64,000 nucleotides of DNA from Polyporus tsugae (lineage: Eukaryota > Basidiomycota > Agaricomycetes > Polyporales > Polyporaceae), in contig JAHRBS010000010.1 in NCBI GenBank assembly GCA_024305745.1, forward strand, positions 2,735,501 to 2,799,500, read 5' to 3'. Under the pieces are notes generated by a model. The model saw only the letters and a list, made by a program, of their open reading frames with translations, made no database searches and was not told where the DNA came from. Position 1 is the first letter of the stretch. The number at the start of each line of letters is the position of its first letter. Of this stretch, positions 21,209 to 32,007 are shown one piece after another. The position numbers were made by a program, and so were the translations under genes.

Positions 21209-23613
21209 CTACGCGAACGGGGTCTGCAGCTCCTTCTTGAACACCTCCAAGGTGAACTCCAGCGCGGAGCAGGGGTATGATATCTCGAACCTTTCCAACA
21301 CGGTGGGATGCAGGATGCCGAGCACGCCGATCTCGAGGTCGTCAGGGCGGTCGAACGCAGCCTTGAGCGTGCGCTTCAGGACGGTCAATCCGGATGTGTC
21401 CTTCGGCGGCCGGTAGTAGATCGTCGCAGCGCGGCCAGGGAAGAACGTAGGGTCTGACGGGTGGCAGATCACGTTAGCGTTCGTCCACGGCCACCTGGAT
21501 ATCCAGATCTCCAGATGTCAGTGTCAATGGACGCACCTTCGCGCTCTTTGATATAGTACCCAGCGTGCGCCTTCGCGTCGTCGCTCGCGATGCGCGGGAC
21601 CTCGAGCATCAGCATGATGCGGTCGAGCAGGCCGTGAACGACCTCGAACCCGGCCGTCTTGTTGCACCACACAGCCGCGGCGTGGCGGGTGTTGCGAGCC
21701 TGGCGCTCGTACGACGTGTCCTTGAACACGACGTCCGAGGTCTCGAACACGCGGATAGGCAGCGGGTGCGAGCGGTTCTCGCGGATCGTCTTGAGAAGGC
21801 CCTGGAGGAGGGACGTGCGCACGACCTGGAACTCGAGCGTCTTGGGGTTTGCGATGCGGACCGCGGTCTTGCCGTCGTCTTTGCGGTTCACCCACTCGAA
21901 GTTCTCTTCGTGCGAGCACTGGTCGGGCGGGCGATTAGACTTTGTCTTAGGGAAAGATGCGGGTTGAAGTAAAACGCACGAGGATGAGCGGCAGGGCCTC
22001 AACCCAGCCAGCGAATGCCCATTCCGAGCGGACGATGTCGCTGAGCTTGCTGATCGCGAGCGGTTGCGCGACGGTGCTCGTTGCAGGGAAGGTATCAGGG
22101 AGCTTGTTGAAACCGTACGCAATGGCAGCATCTTCCATGAGATCGCACTCGTGGAGGATATCGGGCCGGGTTGGCGGGACTTGCACGATAACCTCATCGG
22201 GATTGTTGGGAGAGACCGAGGCCGTAAGGGTCATGCGTTCGAGGAGCTTGGCAACGTCTTCCCCGCCCAGCGCAAGACCAGTACATGAGTTCACGTAGGA
22301 CGCGTGCGCCGAGGTCGTCCTGTACTTCAGGTCGGGCGTAATGCGGACACTGCCGTCGGGGTATACGACCTTGCATGGCTCAATCCTACAAAGAACATCA
22401 GCCTGCAGCCTAGCTCTCTCTCGCATCATTCACGCACGTGAAAGGCTCAGCGCAGTATTCGGAGAACATTGTTGAGATGATGTTTGCAACGATACCCAGC
22501 TTCGTCTCATCAGTCGCGGTAATATCGATGAAGATATTCCGGGTGTTGAGAGTGATTTTACTGTGCTCGGAGTTGATGATCGGTGGCATGGATAGAACGC
22601 GATTCTGCTTGTCGTAGATGATAGGATACACAGGCGAGTCGCGGATGATAGGCAGGTAGCGTGCCAGGTGCTTCTCGGACTGGAAGAGAGTTCAGCATAG
22701 GATCATGGGCCACACCCACCTGCCTGTGCGCACCTCATACACGGTCATCAATTCCTCCGCAGTGTACTCCTTATCCTTAGACAGTGGGGCAAACTTGATG
22801 TCCCTTGGTGGTCGCGCATCGTACAGGAAGGGAGCCTGGATGGTATCAAGGTCGTGCGTACCAATAGCGACGAACTGCCGCCGTCTGCAGAGGTTTTGGT
22901 GGAGCTTGTCCTGCAAGTCGATGAAGGACTCGTATGACCGTTCGGTGAATTTGACGTTCCGGAGAACCGCGCAAGCGAAGAAAGGACGGATCCTTTGCGT
23001 CTGTAGGCAAGATGCAAGGTTGAATTGACACACGATGTAAATTGGAGGAAACAACTCACCTCCTTGGTAATCGTAGTTGTGATCAGCTCTGTCTCCCCAC
23101 CAGGGGGATACAGGAGCTTGTATTGTGGGGGTTTGTCCAAGCCGAGGAAAACACGCAGTGCTCGCGCGATACCTTCGATGCAGAGAAGGTCATATCTATA
23201 CGCCTCGTTCTTCAGACAGCTCGTGTCGCCCATTCCCGTAAAACTCACCTATTCGCGGGGATCTCGATTTTAAGTTGCTGAAAATCGTGATCTGTTTAGG
23301 TACTTAGTCCGACGCTGAAACAAAGGTCACGCACCGGACGCTCCGCAGGAAGTCCCTTCTTAATTGCGGCCTCCACCTCCTCTGTGGTCTGAAATCAGGA
23401 TGCATAAGTCGGTGGGAGTGGGGACCAGATAACATTATAACGCATACGTCCTCGTCGAGCTCCAAGCCGAACTCGAAAAGCAGATGATCGAACTCTTCTG
23501 CAGCTTTGTTCGTCTAGACTTAGCATGAGACTCGGACTCTCCTAGGAATACTCACAGTACTCCCGCCCGAGCCTCTTCCAGAGCTCTTCCTTGTCGCAAG
23601 AGACGGTCGGCAT
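21209..23613 (-). CDS. FRS1: Cytosolic phenylalanyl-tRNA synthetase beta subunit
   Basis: Beta subunit of alpha2-beta2 PheRS; carries the B3/B4 editing module and tRNA-binding domains. The start at 23613 reads [19 protein letters not shown], followed by [15 protein letters not shown] and [20 protein letters not shown]. The editing region includes [19 protein letters not shown] and [20 protein letters not shown]. Later exons have [20 protein letters not shown], the B5 domain ([20 protein letters not shown]) and [20 protein letters not shown]. The C-terminal core is [20 protein letters not shown], ending [20 protein letters not shown] and a stop at 21209. About nine introns. Complete against the usual near-600-residue family length. 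The alpha subunit lies 10.6 kb away on the plus strand. Confidence 0.95.
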
Positions 23614-23948
23614 TGTCAGTCAGTCAGTCTAGGCGAAAGAAGATGATTGGGAGAGGAAAGCAGCGTATTCCGGAAGTGCAAGAAAGCGCCAGAGCTCAAA
23701 GTCGGAAAGATAATCTCGTATCTCGGCCTTGTGATTAGGTTTATCGAGTCATCAATGCATCCTTCGGCCATTCACGCATTGCCTCGAACTCTATGCTTAA
23801 ACTAATGGTAGCACAATATAGTGGTTTGAGTTCCCCATAGTGACAACATGAGACAGTCCACGATCTGGATACATGACATTGATGTAGACTAACATACACA
23901 TACACAGGCGCCCTCCCAAAACAACAACCCCACTGAACAGTGAAGGTA
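23614..23948. other. Promoter region of PheRS beta and 3' flank of cactin
   Basis: 335 bp between two minus-strand genes; no separate feature seen. Confidence 0.5.
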
Positions 23949-26447
23949 TTACTTGCGGTAGAACTGCGAGCATTGGGGTCAGGAGGTGCAGTATAGGAAA
24001 CGTAATACGGCCACGTACGTTGCGACGGAAGTTAAACCAAAGCGATAGACATCCTCGATCGAAGCTACTTCGGAATCCACTGGAAAAACATAAAGATTGA
24101 GTGTCGTGGGGGATACCGATTGAAGACCAGTGCCCACCGTTTGTGAGAGAACTCCCATTCCCTATTAACGATACGGAACGCGATATCTTCGTAGGGAGGG
24201 CCAGAACTGAAATGCAAAAGTACGGTCTCGTCATTGCCTGGTTCCTTGATAATCTTATACGTAGGAGCCTTGGACTTGTCGATGAGGTCGGGGTAAAAGA
24301 TGTTGAACTAAAACTCGCGTTAGTCTGGTCCTTTCTAGATGAACCACGCGATTATACCTTGTAGCCCTGCACGACTTTGGGCGGCGGGTTGTCCGTACTG
24401 AATACTATAGTCAGTTTGGATCCACGACACACACGAACGTTGAAGCACATACTCATAGTGCGTCTGGTTGTACTTATTCCATTCGTATCCAGTGTGCACG
24501 CGGTTGAAGTACCTGGGTTTTCTTGGCCGGTACTTGTCTTCCCAGTTGTACGAAGTCGGTCGAGCGATGCTTTCTTCGACGTTGAAGAGTTCCTCTTCCT
24601 CGTCTAACTCACGCTCAGCCTCCGCACGGTACAACGCTTCCGCGAGATCCGCATTGCTGGGTGCTTCGACATCCTGCTGCTCGGGCGCAGCCTGGACGGT
24701 CTTGGGAATGAACCGACTACCTGCGACGCTGCGGCGTTGTTGTAACTAAGACAGAGAGTCAGCACCATAATCATTCCATGGTATGGGGCCCGACGTACTA
24801 GGTAGCGCAAGTCCTCCATGGTCGTGAGGATGTCGATCTGGCGCTCCTCGTGGTGCAATTTGCGGATGTCGATAAGAGGTGGACTGATTGAACGGTCGTA
24901 TGGTTCAACTTGTTCGGCAGCATCCTGTTCTGCAACAACATTCGCAGGAATAACACGAGCCTCCCCTCGTTGAGCCGACTTGGCGACACCCGCCAACAAC
25001 TCCTCTTGGGCTTGGAAAGCCTCGTCTCGTTGCCGCTTCCGAAGCTGCTCAAGACGGTTGCGAACTACCACTTCGTGCAAAGTACGCAGCTTCGCCTGAT
25101 AGTACTATCAGTATCTAAACAGACCTTTCTATGACCATGGAGACTTACCTTGGCCTTGAAGACAAGCAACTTTTTCAGGAGGCCCTCCCAATAATCCGTG
25201 TCAACTGGTTCTCCGCTTCCCAGTTTGGCTTGAATCTGCCTCTGTAACTGAGCTAGATGGTCGTAGGACTTTCCTTGCAATAATGCCGTAATGTCAGCTT
25301 CCACCGCAGCTGCGGCTGCAGCACCCATCCTCTGCATTTGCTTGATGCGATCTAGTGCGTCTTTTGTGATGACCATCATGTTCTAGAAAAGAATCAGTGA
25401 GATGCATATAACGCGAAAACCCTCGCCCACGTACCGTCCAAAATTCGGTATTTGTATCTGATTGTTCTAAACTGAGGTAACGTTCAATGTCGTCATGTAG
25501 CTCTTCCACTTGTTGTGGTGTGAGGCTCTGTGGCCCAGTCAGTGGATGGAGTACTATGAAGACGTGGGATGAGACACACATCAACGATGTTGTATGGTTC
25601 GTCCAGGTCAATCTCTAGACCTTCCTTGGTCAAGTCATCCTCCTCGTCACTGATGGGGTTCACGTAACGCAGGTTCAACGCAAGGAAGTCGACGGCCTTG
25701 GCGCGTTTCTCCTTGATACGAATCACCGCTCGGTTCCGCTCCTGCTCCAACTGGAAGTCCTCCTCCTTCGATAGCCAGTCGGCCATCTGAACTGATTCCG
25801 CGAGCCTGGCCATCCTCACTTCCTCCTCCTCACGCAACCTCTGCTCCACCTCTCGCTCCGCACGCCGCTTGTTCAACCTCTCAAGCTCCTCCTTCGCTTC
25901 CTGTCGTCGTATAGCATCCCTCCTCTGAGCCTCAGCTACTGTCAAGCCTTGCTTCCTCTCCTTCTCGTTCTTCTTGTGCCAGCGGAACTGCTGGTCCAGG
26001 TTGACGTCGTGGAAGGGGTTGTCCGTTGCGCTGTACACGCTCAGCTCCGCGACTCTACGAGCCTCCTCTTCCTCCCTCGCCCGCTTCTTCTCCGCCTTGC
26101 GAGCCTTGCGCTCTTCCGACTTATCGCGCTTGCGCCTGCGCTATTGGTCAGTATCGTCCACAATGCCATGAATGAAGGTGGGCGTACTTCTTCTTGTCAC
26201 GTTCTTCACTCTCGCTCCGGTCCCTCCTGCGACGCGGCTTGTCGCTCCTATCCCTGTCCCCGTCCCTGCTCTCGCTTCTTGGACGATCCCGACGACGCCC
26301 GTCGTGGCCATCTTTGTCGTCATACCTGCGCGACTCCTTGCGGCGATCACGGTCGCGCGACGTGTCCCGGGGGGACCTGGACCTATCGCGGTGTCGAGTT
26401 CTGTCCCTGGCATCGGGGGAAACGGAACGCGAGTGGTCCCTCGGCAT
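23949..26447 (-). CDS. CACTIN: Cactin, spliceosome-associated protein
   Basis: Conserved nuclear factor of the late spliceosome that supports splicing of short introns; also required in telomere and cohesin-related functions in other eukaryotes. The start at 26447 opens an RS-like arm (MPRDHSRSVSPDARDRTRHR and repeats of RDR/RR). The mid domain has MADWLSKEEDFQLEQERNRA and AKAVDFLALNLRYVNPISDE. A long helical linker follows, with TNTEFWTV and VDTDYWEGLLKKLLVFKAK. The C-terminal cactin domain reads YNWEDKYRPRKPRYFNRVHT, GYEWNKYNQTHYE, PPKVVQGYKFNIFYPDLIDK and FDRGCLSLWFNFRRN. The last four residues (FYRK) come from a tiny final exon behind the intron at about 23966-24016; stop at 23949-23951. 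Shares a 213-bp promoter interval with ClpX. Confidence 0.92.
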
Positions 26448-26660
26448 GATGGAAAGTAAGAAGGCGTAAGGCGAGTGTGGTCGACAGAGGCTCAAGCTGG
26501 CTCAAGGCAGAGAGTCCTGACAAGCGCGGACGCTCACGACGCTGAGTCGCCACCCGGTCCCGGCCCGACCGATGCCGAAGACCTCGGACATGGACTCGAC
26601 GCAAGTCGCATGCCCGGGACCGCAAGCTTGTCGTCTTGCTCCATCTCCAACGCCCAGACT

Positions 26661-29082
26661 ATGCTGGAGAGCTGGTCGAACAGGCTCAGCTCCTCATGTC
26701 GCAATTCTCGCGCATGGCGATCCTCTCTATCCTCTAATCTCTTACGATCCATTCGCACCCAAGCTCGCTATGCACCTGTAGATGACAACCCCAACAATAC
26801 ATTTGGGCTGGCGACCCCGAGAGAGGTACATTCGCGGCGCAGTGTTTGTCGAATCGCACCAATACTGACTCGGACATAAGCTAGTGAGCTATTTGAATGA
26901 GTACGTGGTTGGCCAGGACACTGCGAAGAAGGTCCTTTCCGTGGCGTACGTCCGTTCCCATATCACAGGGACGTTTGGACTGATCTCTTGGCCTGCAAAG
27001 TGTTTTCAACCACTACAATCGCGTGCACGCCAATATGAAGGCCAAGTACTATGATGAACCGCCGCATATGGCCATGCAGGACTATCCGCACAACCGTACG
27101 CGCATGTTTTCCAGTACGTACGTCAACCCGTGAACGGTGTTCCTCAGACACAATAAGTAGCACCTTCGACCGGCATTCAATCTACTGCACCCCACTCAGA
27201 TCAAAGTCCAACACCTCTTGTACCAAATGTACATGTACCACCCTTTGAAAAGAGTAACGTGCTTGTGATGTGAGTTATCTGTCCATCTTGTGAGGTGAAG
27301 ACTGCGTTAACCTGCTGCTTCTCCATGTAACACAGTGGTCCTACTGGGTCTGGTAGGACACTACTCTCTCCAAAAATTTATTGAAAATGTCTCACATCGC
27401 ACAGGGAAGACTCTCCTAGTGAAGACCCTCGCGAACGTACTAGACGTGCCATTCTCTGTCAGCGATGCAACTACTTTCACCCAGGTATGGAGAATTGAAT
27501 CCCTCCTAAGCCGTTCTCATGCTGAAATCATGAATAGGCAGGATGTGAGCCCGTCCATCTGCTTGATTCTCAGTATTATTAAATGCGCAGAAGACGTAGG
27601 AGACGACGTCGACACGTGTGTGCAGCGCTTGGTGAGCACCATGAGGGTTCTCGAGGCGCATTCTACTCACACTGCGCACACAGCTTCACGCAGCGGATTG
27701 GGATCCTTACAAAGCGAAGTCTGTGTCGTTTCACGTCGAGCCGGGCGAATTTCTGACGTATCGTAGCGTGGGCATCATTTACATTGACGAGGTGGACAAG
27801 ATCGCTCGGAAGTCGACAGGTCCCGAATCAAGTCGAGATGTGGGAGGCGAAGGGGTGCAGCAGGCCCTTCTTCGCATGATGGAGGGCTCAATCGTAAATG
27901 TTCCCGCAAAGGGCCCTTCAATGTCGCCGTCCACAAGCAGTAGCCGATCAGGACGTGGTCAGGCGATGCCTGCGCCCGTTCGTACGTTTTCGACACCTCT
28001 CCTGTACCATCCGCTTCTAACCCAGGCTCACCGAGAACAGAGTGGCCAGATTCGTACGCTGTCGACACGTCAAACGTGCTGTTCATCCTGAGCGGTGCTT
28101 TCGTCGGTCTCGACAACATCATCAGGCGAAGAATAGCTAAAGGGGTTGGTCAACTCCACCGGAACCATTCGATTTGCGCCCTAACGGCTCTTGGGCCTCG
28201 AAGTCTATAGGGTTTACCGCCAACCTTTCGTCCTCCGAGGAGTCCTCTCCATCGAGCCTGCCCTTCTTCACCCCAAACAGCGATCCGAATGTCTTGAGCC
28301 AAGTCGAGCCAGCTGGTAAGAAAACGCGCTCAGGGTCTCTCTGTCGCACCTCCTAACTGACGCGGCTTTCGATTGTCATGCTAGATCTCATCAAGTATGG
28401 GTAAGCGCATGGCATTGCATCGTCCTCTTCCCCACCCTCTCCGTATCTCCGCAAAACCCACGTCTGAAGATCTGACCCCTCGCCGCTTGCTTGTCAGATT
28501 CATTCCGGAATTCATTTCGAGGATGCCCTCCATCACGACGTTGTCGCCGTTGACCCCGTCCGATCTCCGCCGCGTCCTGACCGAAGTCAAAAGCTCCCTC
28601 GTCTCGCAATATACAGCCCTATTTGGGTATTTAGGCATCGAGATTCGGTTTACATCCGCCGCGATCGACCAGATATGCAAGATGGCGTATGCAAGAGGTG
28701 GTGGTGCGAGAGGCCTGAGAGGGATCATGGTCAGTGCCCTCATGCACGGTGTTGCCCATCCCTCACTTCGCCCACTTCAGGAGACTTTGCTTCTCGACCC
28801 CATGTACGAAGCTCCGTGAGTTCTAGTTCTTGTCATGTCCGTCTGCTATGAAACTAAAGCCGTTCCATATCTGAATCAGCGGTTCGGTAAGTCACCACTT
28901 CAACGACGGACTGCGGCTTCTAACGAATGAAAACATAGTGGATCAAGCACATTCTCGTCCACGAGACGACTGTCCTCGGGGAAAGCTCACCGCAATACTG
29001 GGGTGCTGGGAAGGACGAATACGCAAAGTTCTGCAATGCATGGTTCGAGGAAGAAGAGAGATATGCTGGGAACCCTTCATGA
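26661..29082 (+). CDS. CLPX: Mitochondrial ATP-dependent unfoldase ClpX with microexons
   Basis: AAA+ unfoldase of the mitochondrial matrix, acting alone or with ClpP. The start at 26661 gives an Arg/Ser-rich, almost acid-free targeting sequence ([20 protein letters not shown]). Exons that restore the family sequence: 26661-26825, 26882-26945, 27001-27113, 27161-27269, 27336-27352, 27405-27484, 27538-27544, 27594-27631, then from 27684, and a 28385-28400 and 28880-28886 microexon before the last exon (28939-29082). Walker A GPTGSGKT, pore loop AGYVGDDVD, Walker [10 protein letters not shown], sensor-2 GARGLRGIM and the ClpP-docking IGF ([10 protein letters not shown]) are all present. The N-terminal four-Cys zinc domain of bacterial ClpX is absent. 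A possible extra intron near 27724-27772 is undecided. The frame stays open only with the microexons included. Confidence 0.88.
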
Positions 29083-29429
29083 CTCTGGCAGTCAGCACGC
29101 TGGTCTAGGACAATCGGCATGCTCGGGTCTATCGATGGCCTCGCTCCCTTATCGTAGTAAGTACTGTAAACCATGCTGTATTGTATGTGGTGTAGGGAAT
29201 GGGATGGATAAGCACACTACAAATTCAGAATCATTGTACGGAAGTGGGGACAAACGTGGAGATACACCCTATTGGATACACACCCCGAGAACACCTCTAC
29301 CAAAAGCTACATGTGAACGCATGAAAATCTCCTCCCTCTTCGAATCTGGTGATGGATGAACGTGTGTCACAGATGGACATGGATGCTGACAGGCGCATCC
29401 GAGGATATATGGACACAGCGTGGGTGCGT
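29083..29429. other. Convergent 3' region ClpX/RanBP1
   Basis: 347 bp. A plus-strand frame continuing the alternative reading of the ClpX last exon stays open here; otherwise no feature. Confidence 0.5.
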
Positions 29430-30315
29430 TTACTCTTCCTTCTTCTCTTCTGCAGCGGGGGCCGCCTCTTCTTTCTTCTCCTCAGCGGCAGGCTCCTCCT
29501 TCTTCTCCTCGACAGCGGGTGCCTCCTCGGTCTTGTCCTCTGTTGGGGCCTCGCCGCTCAGCTCGACGTTGTGGTTTTGCGCCTTCTCGAACTCGTCCTT
29601 GAATTGTTGCGCGTCTGGGATCCAGGTAAATTGACGCCGCAATCCCAGGCAATACGACACACTCACTCTCAGCGTTCGCGAAACGGATGGCGAGAGTCTC
29701 GGAGGTGGCGGGCTCCTCGGAGTAGTCCGCAGCGACTTTCCAGACCCAGCTCCGGTCCGAGCCAATGTTAGGTTGGAGGCGCATGTCGGAGGAGACTGGT
29801 ATGCGATTTCAGCTAACCGAGGAGGGCGCGATGGGACGGGCGATGTGCTCACTGAGGTGGTTTGCGCAGACTTTGAGGGTCTTATCGCGTCTCATCACGA
29901 GACGGATTTTCTTGGTCTCCTTGTGCTGCAGCAGACGGACGTCGCCCGTACCACGCTCCTTCCACTCCGACGAGTCGGTCGCAAACCGGAAGAGCTTCGC
30001 CCGCCTGTGGCACGGACCCGAGCGTCAGTACGGGAGATCAGAACAATCGAGAATGCGGACGCACATCTTGAAGAGGACCTGCTCATCTTCCTCATGCGTC
30101 TTGGTCTCAACCTGCTCGGTGAGCTTGATCACGGGCTCAAAGTGAGGGTCGTGCTCCTCATCCTGCGTGCGCGAAAGTTTATTAGGACATATTTTTGACG
30201 AGTGGGGGTGGCGCGATCGCTCTTGTGCATCGATTGCAGGAGAGAACAGGCCGACCACATTATTCAGTCAAGGCGAACTCACCCGGGGCGCGAGGGCGTC
30301 GGTATTCTCAGACAT
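29430..30315 (-). CDS. YRB1: Ran-binding protein 1 (Yrb1)
   Basis: Cytosolic co-factor of RanGAP that releases RanGTP from exportins. The start at 30315 reads [11 protein letters not shown]. The Ran-binding domain follows: [79 protein letters not shown] and [20 protein letters not shown]. It ends with [11 protein letters not shown]. The C-terminal tail is a low-complexity Glu/Lys/Ala/Pro segment with repeated EEKKEE units, stop at 29430-29432. Five or so short introns. Head-to-head with the p24 gene, with a GA-rich interval between. Confidence 0.93.
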
Positions 30316-30338
30316 GCTGTCGTTAGAAGTAGGTCGTG

Positions 30339-30375
30339 AAAGAGAGAGAGAGCGGTGAAGATGAGAGAGAGAGAT
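30339..30375. repeat. GA-rich simple repeat in the RanBP1/p24 promoter
   Basis: Two runs of GAGAGAGA separated by CGGTGAAGAT, 24-60 bp upstream of the RanBP1 start. Such purine tracts are candidate GAGA-type promoter elements, but no function can be shown from sequence. Confidence 0.6.
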
Positions 30376-30560
30376 CTGAAAAAGTGCAGTACAGAGGCAG
30401 CATCTAACCCTTCTCCAGATCTCTCGGCTAGGACCCCGAGATTATCAGGGGTGGCAGGGGTCCCCGTGGATGCACGTGATGTTCTGTGTCGTGTGTGGCC
30501 AAGGCCCGGAAGCGGCGGCCTGTTCAGAAGGCACACAACTACACTCTACTCTCGACGACC

Positions 30561-31454
30561 ATGCTACGACGCTATACCCCTACTCTTTCGATAATGTGGC
30601 TTTCGCTTTTTCTATTCCTCCCTCTCCTAGTCTCCGGCAATATGATTGAGGTCCCAGCTTCCAAGAAGGAGTGTTTCTTCGAGGATCTCCATGTGAACGA
30701 CAAAGTACATTCAGGCCACACTCGCGCAACCCAATCTTTTACTCATACGTGTGCAGATGACAGTGACCTACCAAGTAGGAGGCGGGGGTCATCTTGACAT
30801 AGACTTCTGGGTGCGTTCGTATCTTTTTCTGGCCCCTGCAACGCAGCGCGAACCGTCAATACCCCCAGCTTGCAGACCCAGACAACGTTGCCCTTGGGAA
30901 GGACATAAAGCAGTCGCAAGGCACTGTCCAGATTACTGCCAAGAAGAATGGCCGCTACGAGTACTGCTTCTCCAACCAGATGTCCACCGTGGTGGACAAA
31001 ATGGTCAGGTACGTGTCACTTCCACAGGCGAAGCGCGCACCTTGTCATACATTCTCCGAATGGATGTAGCTTCAACGTCCACGGTGTCATCTACGTAGAC
31101 GACGAAGGTAGGCGACCGTTGCGTATGCGTCTTGAATCTCGACCGCTTACTGGAAAGGGTAGACATTGTCTCCCCCATCGAGCGCGAGATTCGGTCACTA
31201 TCCCACGGCCTCACTACAGTCAAGGACGAGCAGGAGTACATTGTTGTTCGGGAGCGGACACACCGGGACACCGCAGAGTCGACCAACGATCGTGTCAAGT
31301 GGTGGTCTATCCTCCAGGCGATTGTTTTGTTCTCGGTAGTAGTATGGCAGGTGTGGTACCTCAAGGCACGTGTCCATTCTACCATTTGCCTCGCATCATT
31401 AGCTGAGTTTTACACTTCTTGCAGTCCTTCTTCGAGGTCAAGCGGGCATTCTAG
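30561..31454 (+). CDS. p24/emp24 family cargo receptor (TMED/Erp type)
   Basis: Type I membrane protein of COPI/COPII vesicles, cycling between ER and Golgi as oligomer with other p24 proteins. The start MLRRYTPTLSIMWLSLFLFL is a signal peptide. The GOLD domain begins IEVPASKKECFFEDL and continues MTVTYQVGGGGHLDIDFWLA. It includes NGRYEYCFSNQMSTVVDKMV, giving the two conserved cysteines, and FNVHGVIYVDDE. A coiled coil follows (REIRSLSHGLTTVKDEQEYI), then the membrane segment WWSILQAIVLFSVVVWQVWY. The cytosolic tail is LKSFFEVKRAF, with the phenylalanine pair used in COPII binding but no classical KKxx end. Five short introns. It is closest in appearance to the gamma-type members, an inference from the GOLD sequence. 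Confidence 0.9.
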
Positions 31455-32007
31455 TAATGGGCTATCTGACGTCTTGCATAATTTATTGCTCCCTTTAGTA
31501 CCAGCACGTCACATCAGAATACGAGTCCCAAGGCGAAGTGCAGAAACACACTCCGTACATGCATCGGTCCAGACCTGGATGCATCCCTTTCTCAAAACTC
31601 CGCCTCAACCAAGCCACTCACATGTACCTTTCGTGCCTCACACTTTCGATTCGCGCTGAAGACTCCATAATTTATGGCAGTAGAGATGTGAATATTGTAA
31701 TAGAAGACAACATGAGAGAAAGGGTATGCAGTTTACAAACGATGCTTCAGAAAACCAGTAAATGCAGGAGTACCGGAGGCAGGCATGTGTGGAGGGTGTA
31801 GTAGAACAGACATAGGGGGCAACATAGCAAACAAGAAAAGAGAAAGCGAAAGCGAAACTTGGTCGTGTCGCGTCGTGATAAATCGAGTACATATTCGACA
31901 AAAACAATCGACTGCATCGTCTTGGGTTCCCGCCTCAAAGACACAAAACATTCTGCCACTCGACGTCTATAGGTATACGATAAGCGTCCACGTAGGGAGG
32001 GACACAT
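31455..32007. other. Convergent 3' region p24/kinesin-8
   Basis: 553 bp, AT-rich, presumptive 3' untranslated sequence of both genes; no coding feature supported. Confidence 0.5.
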
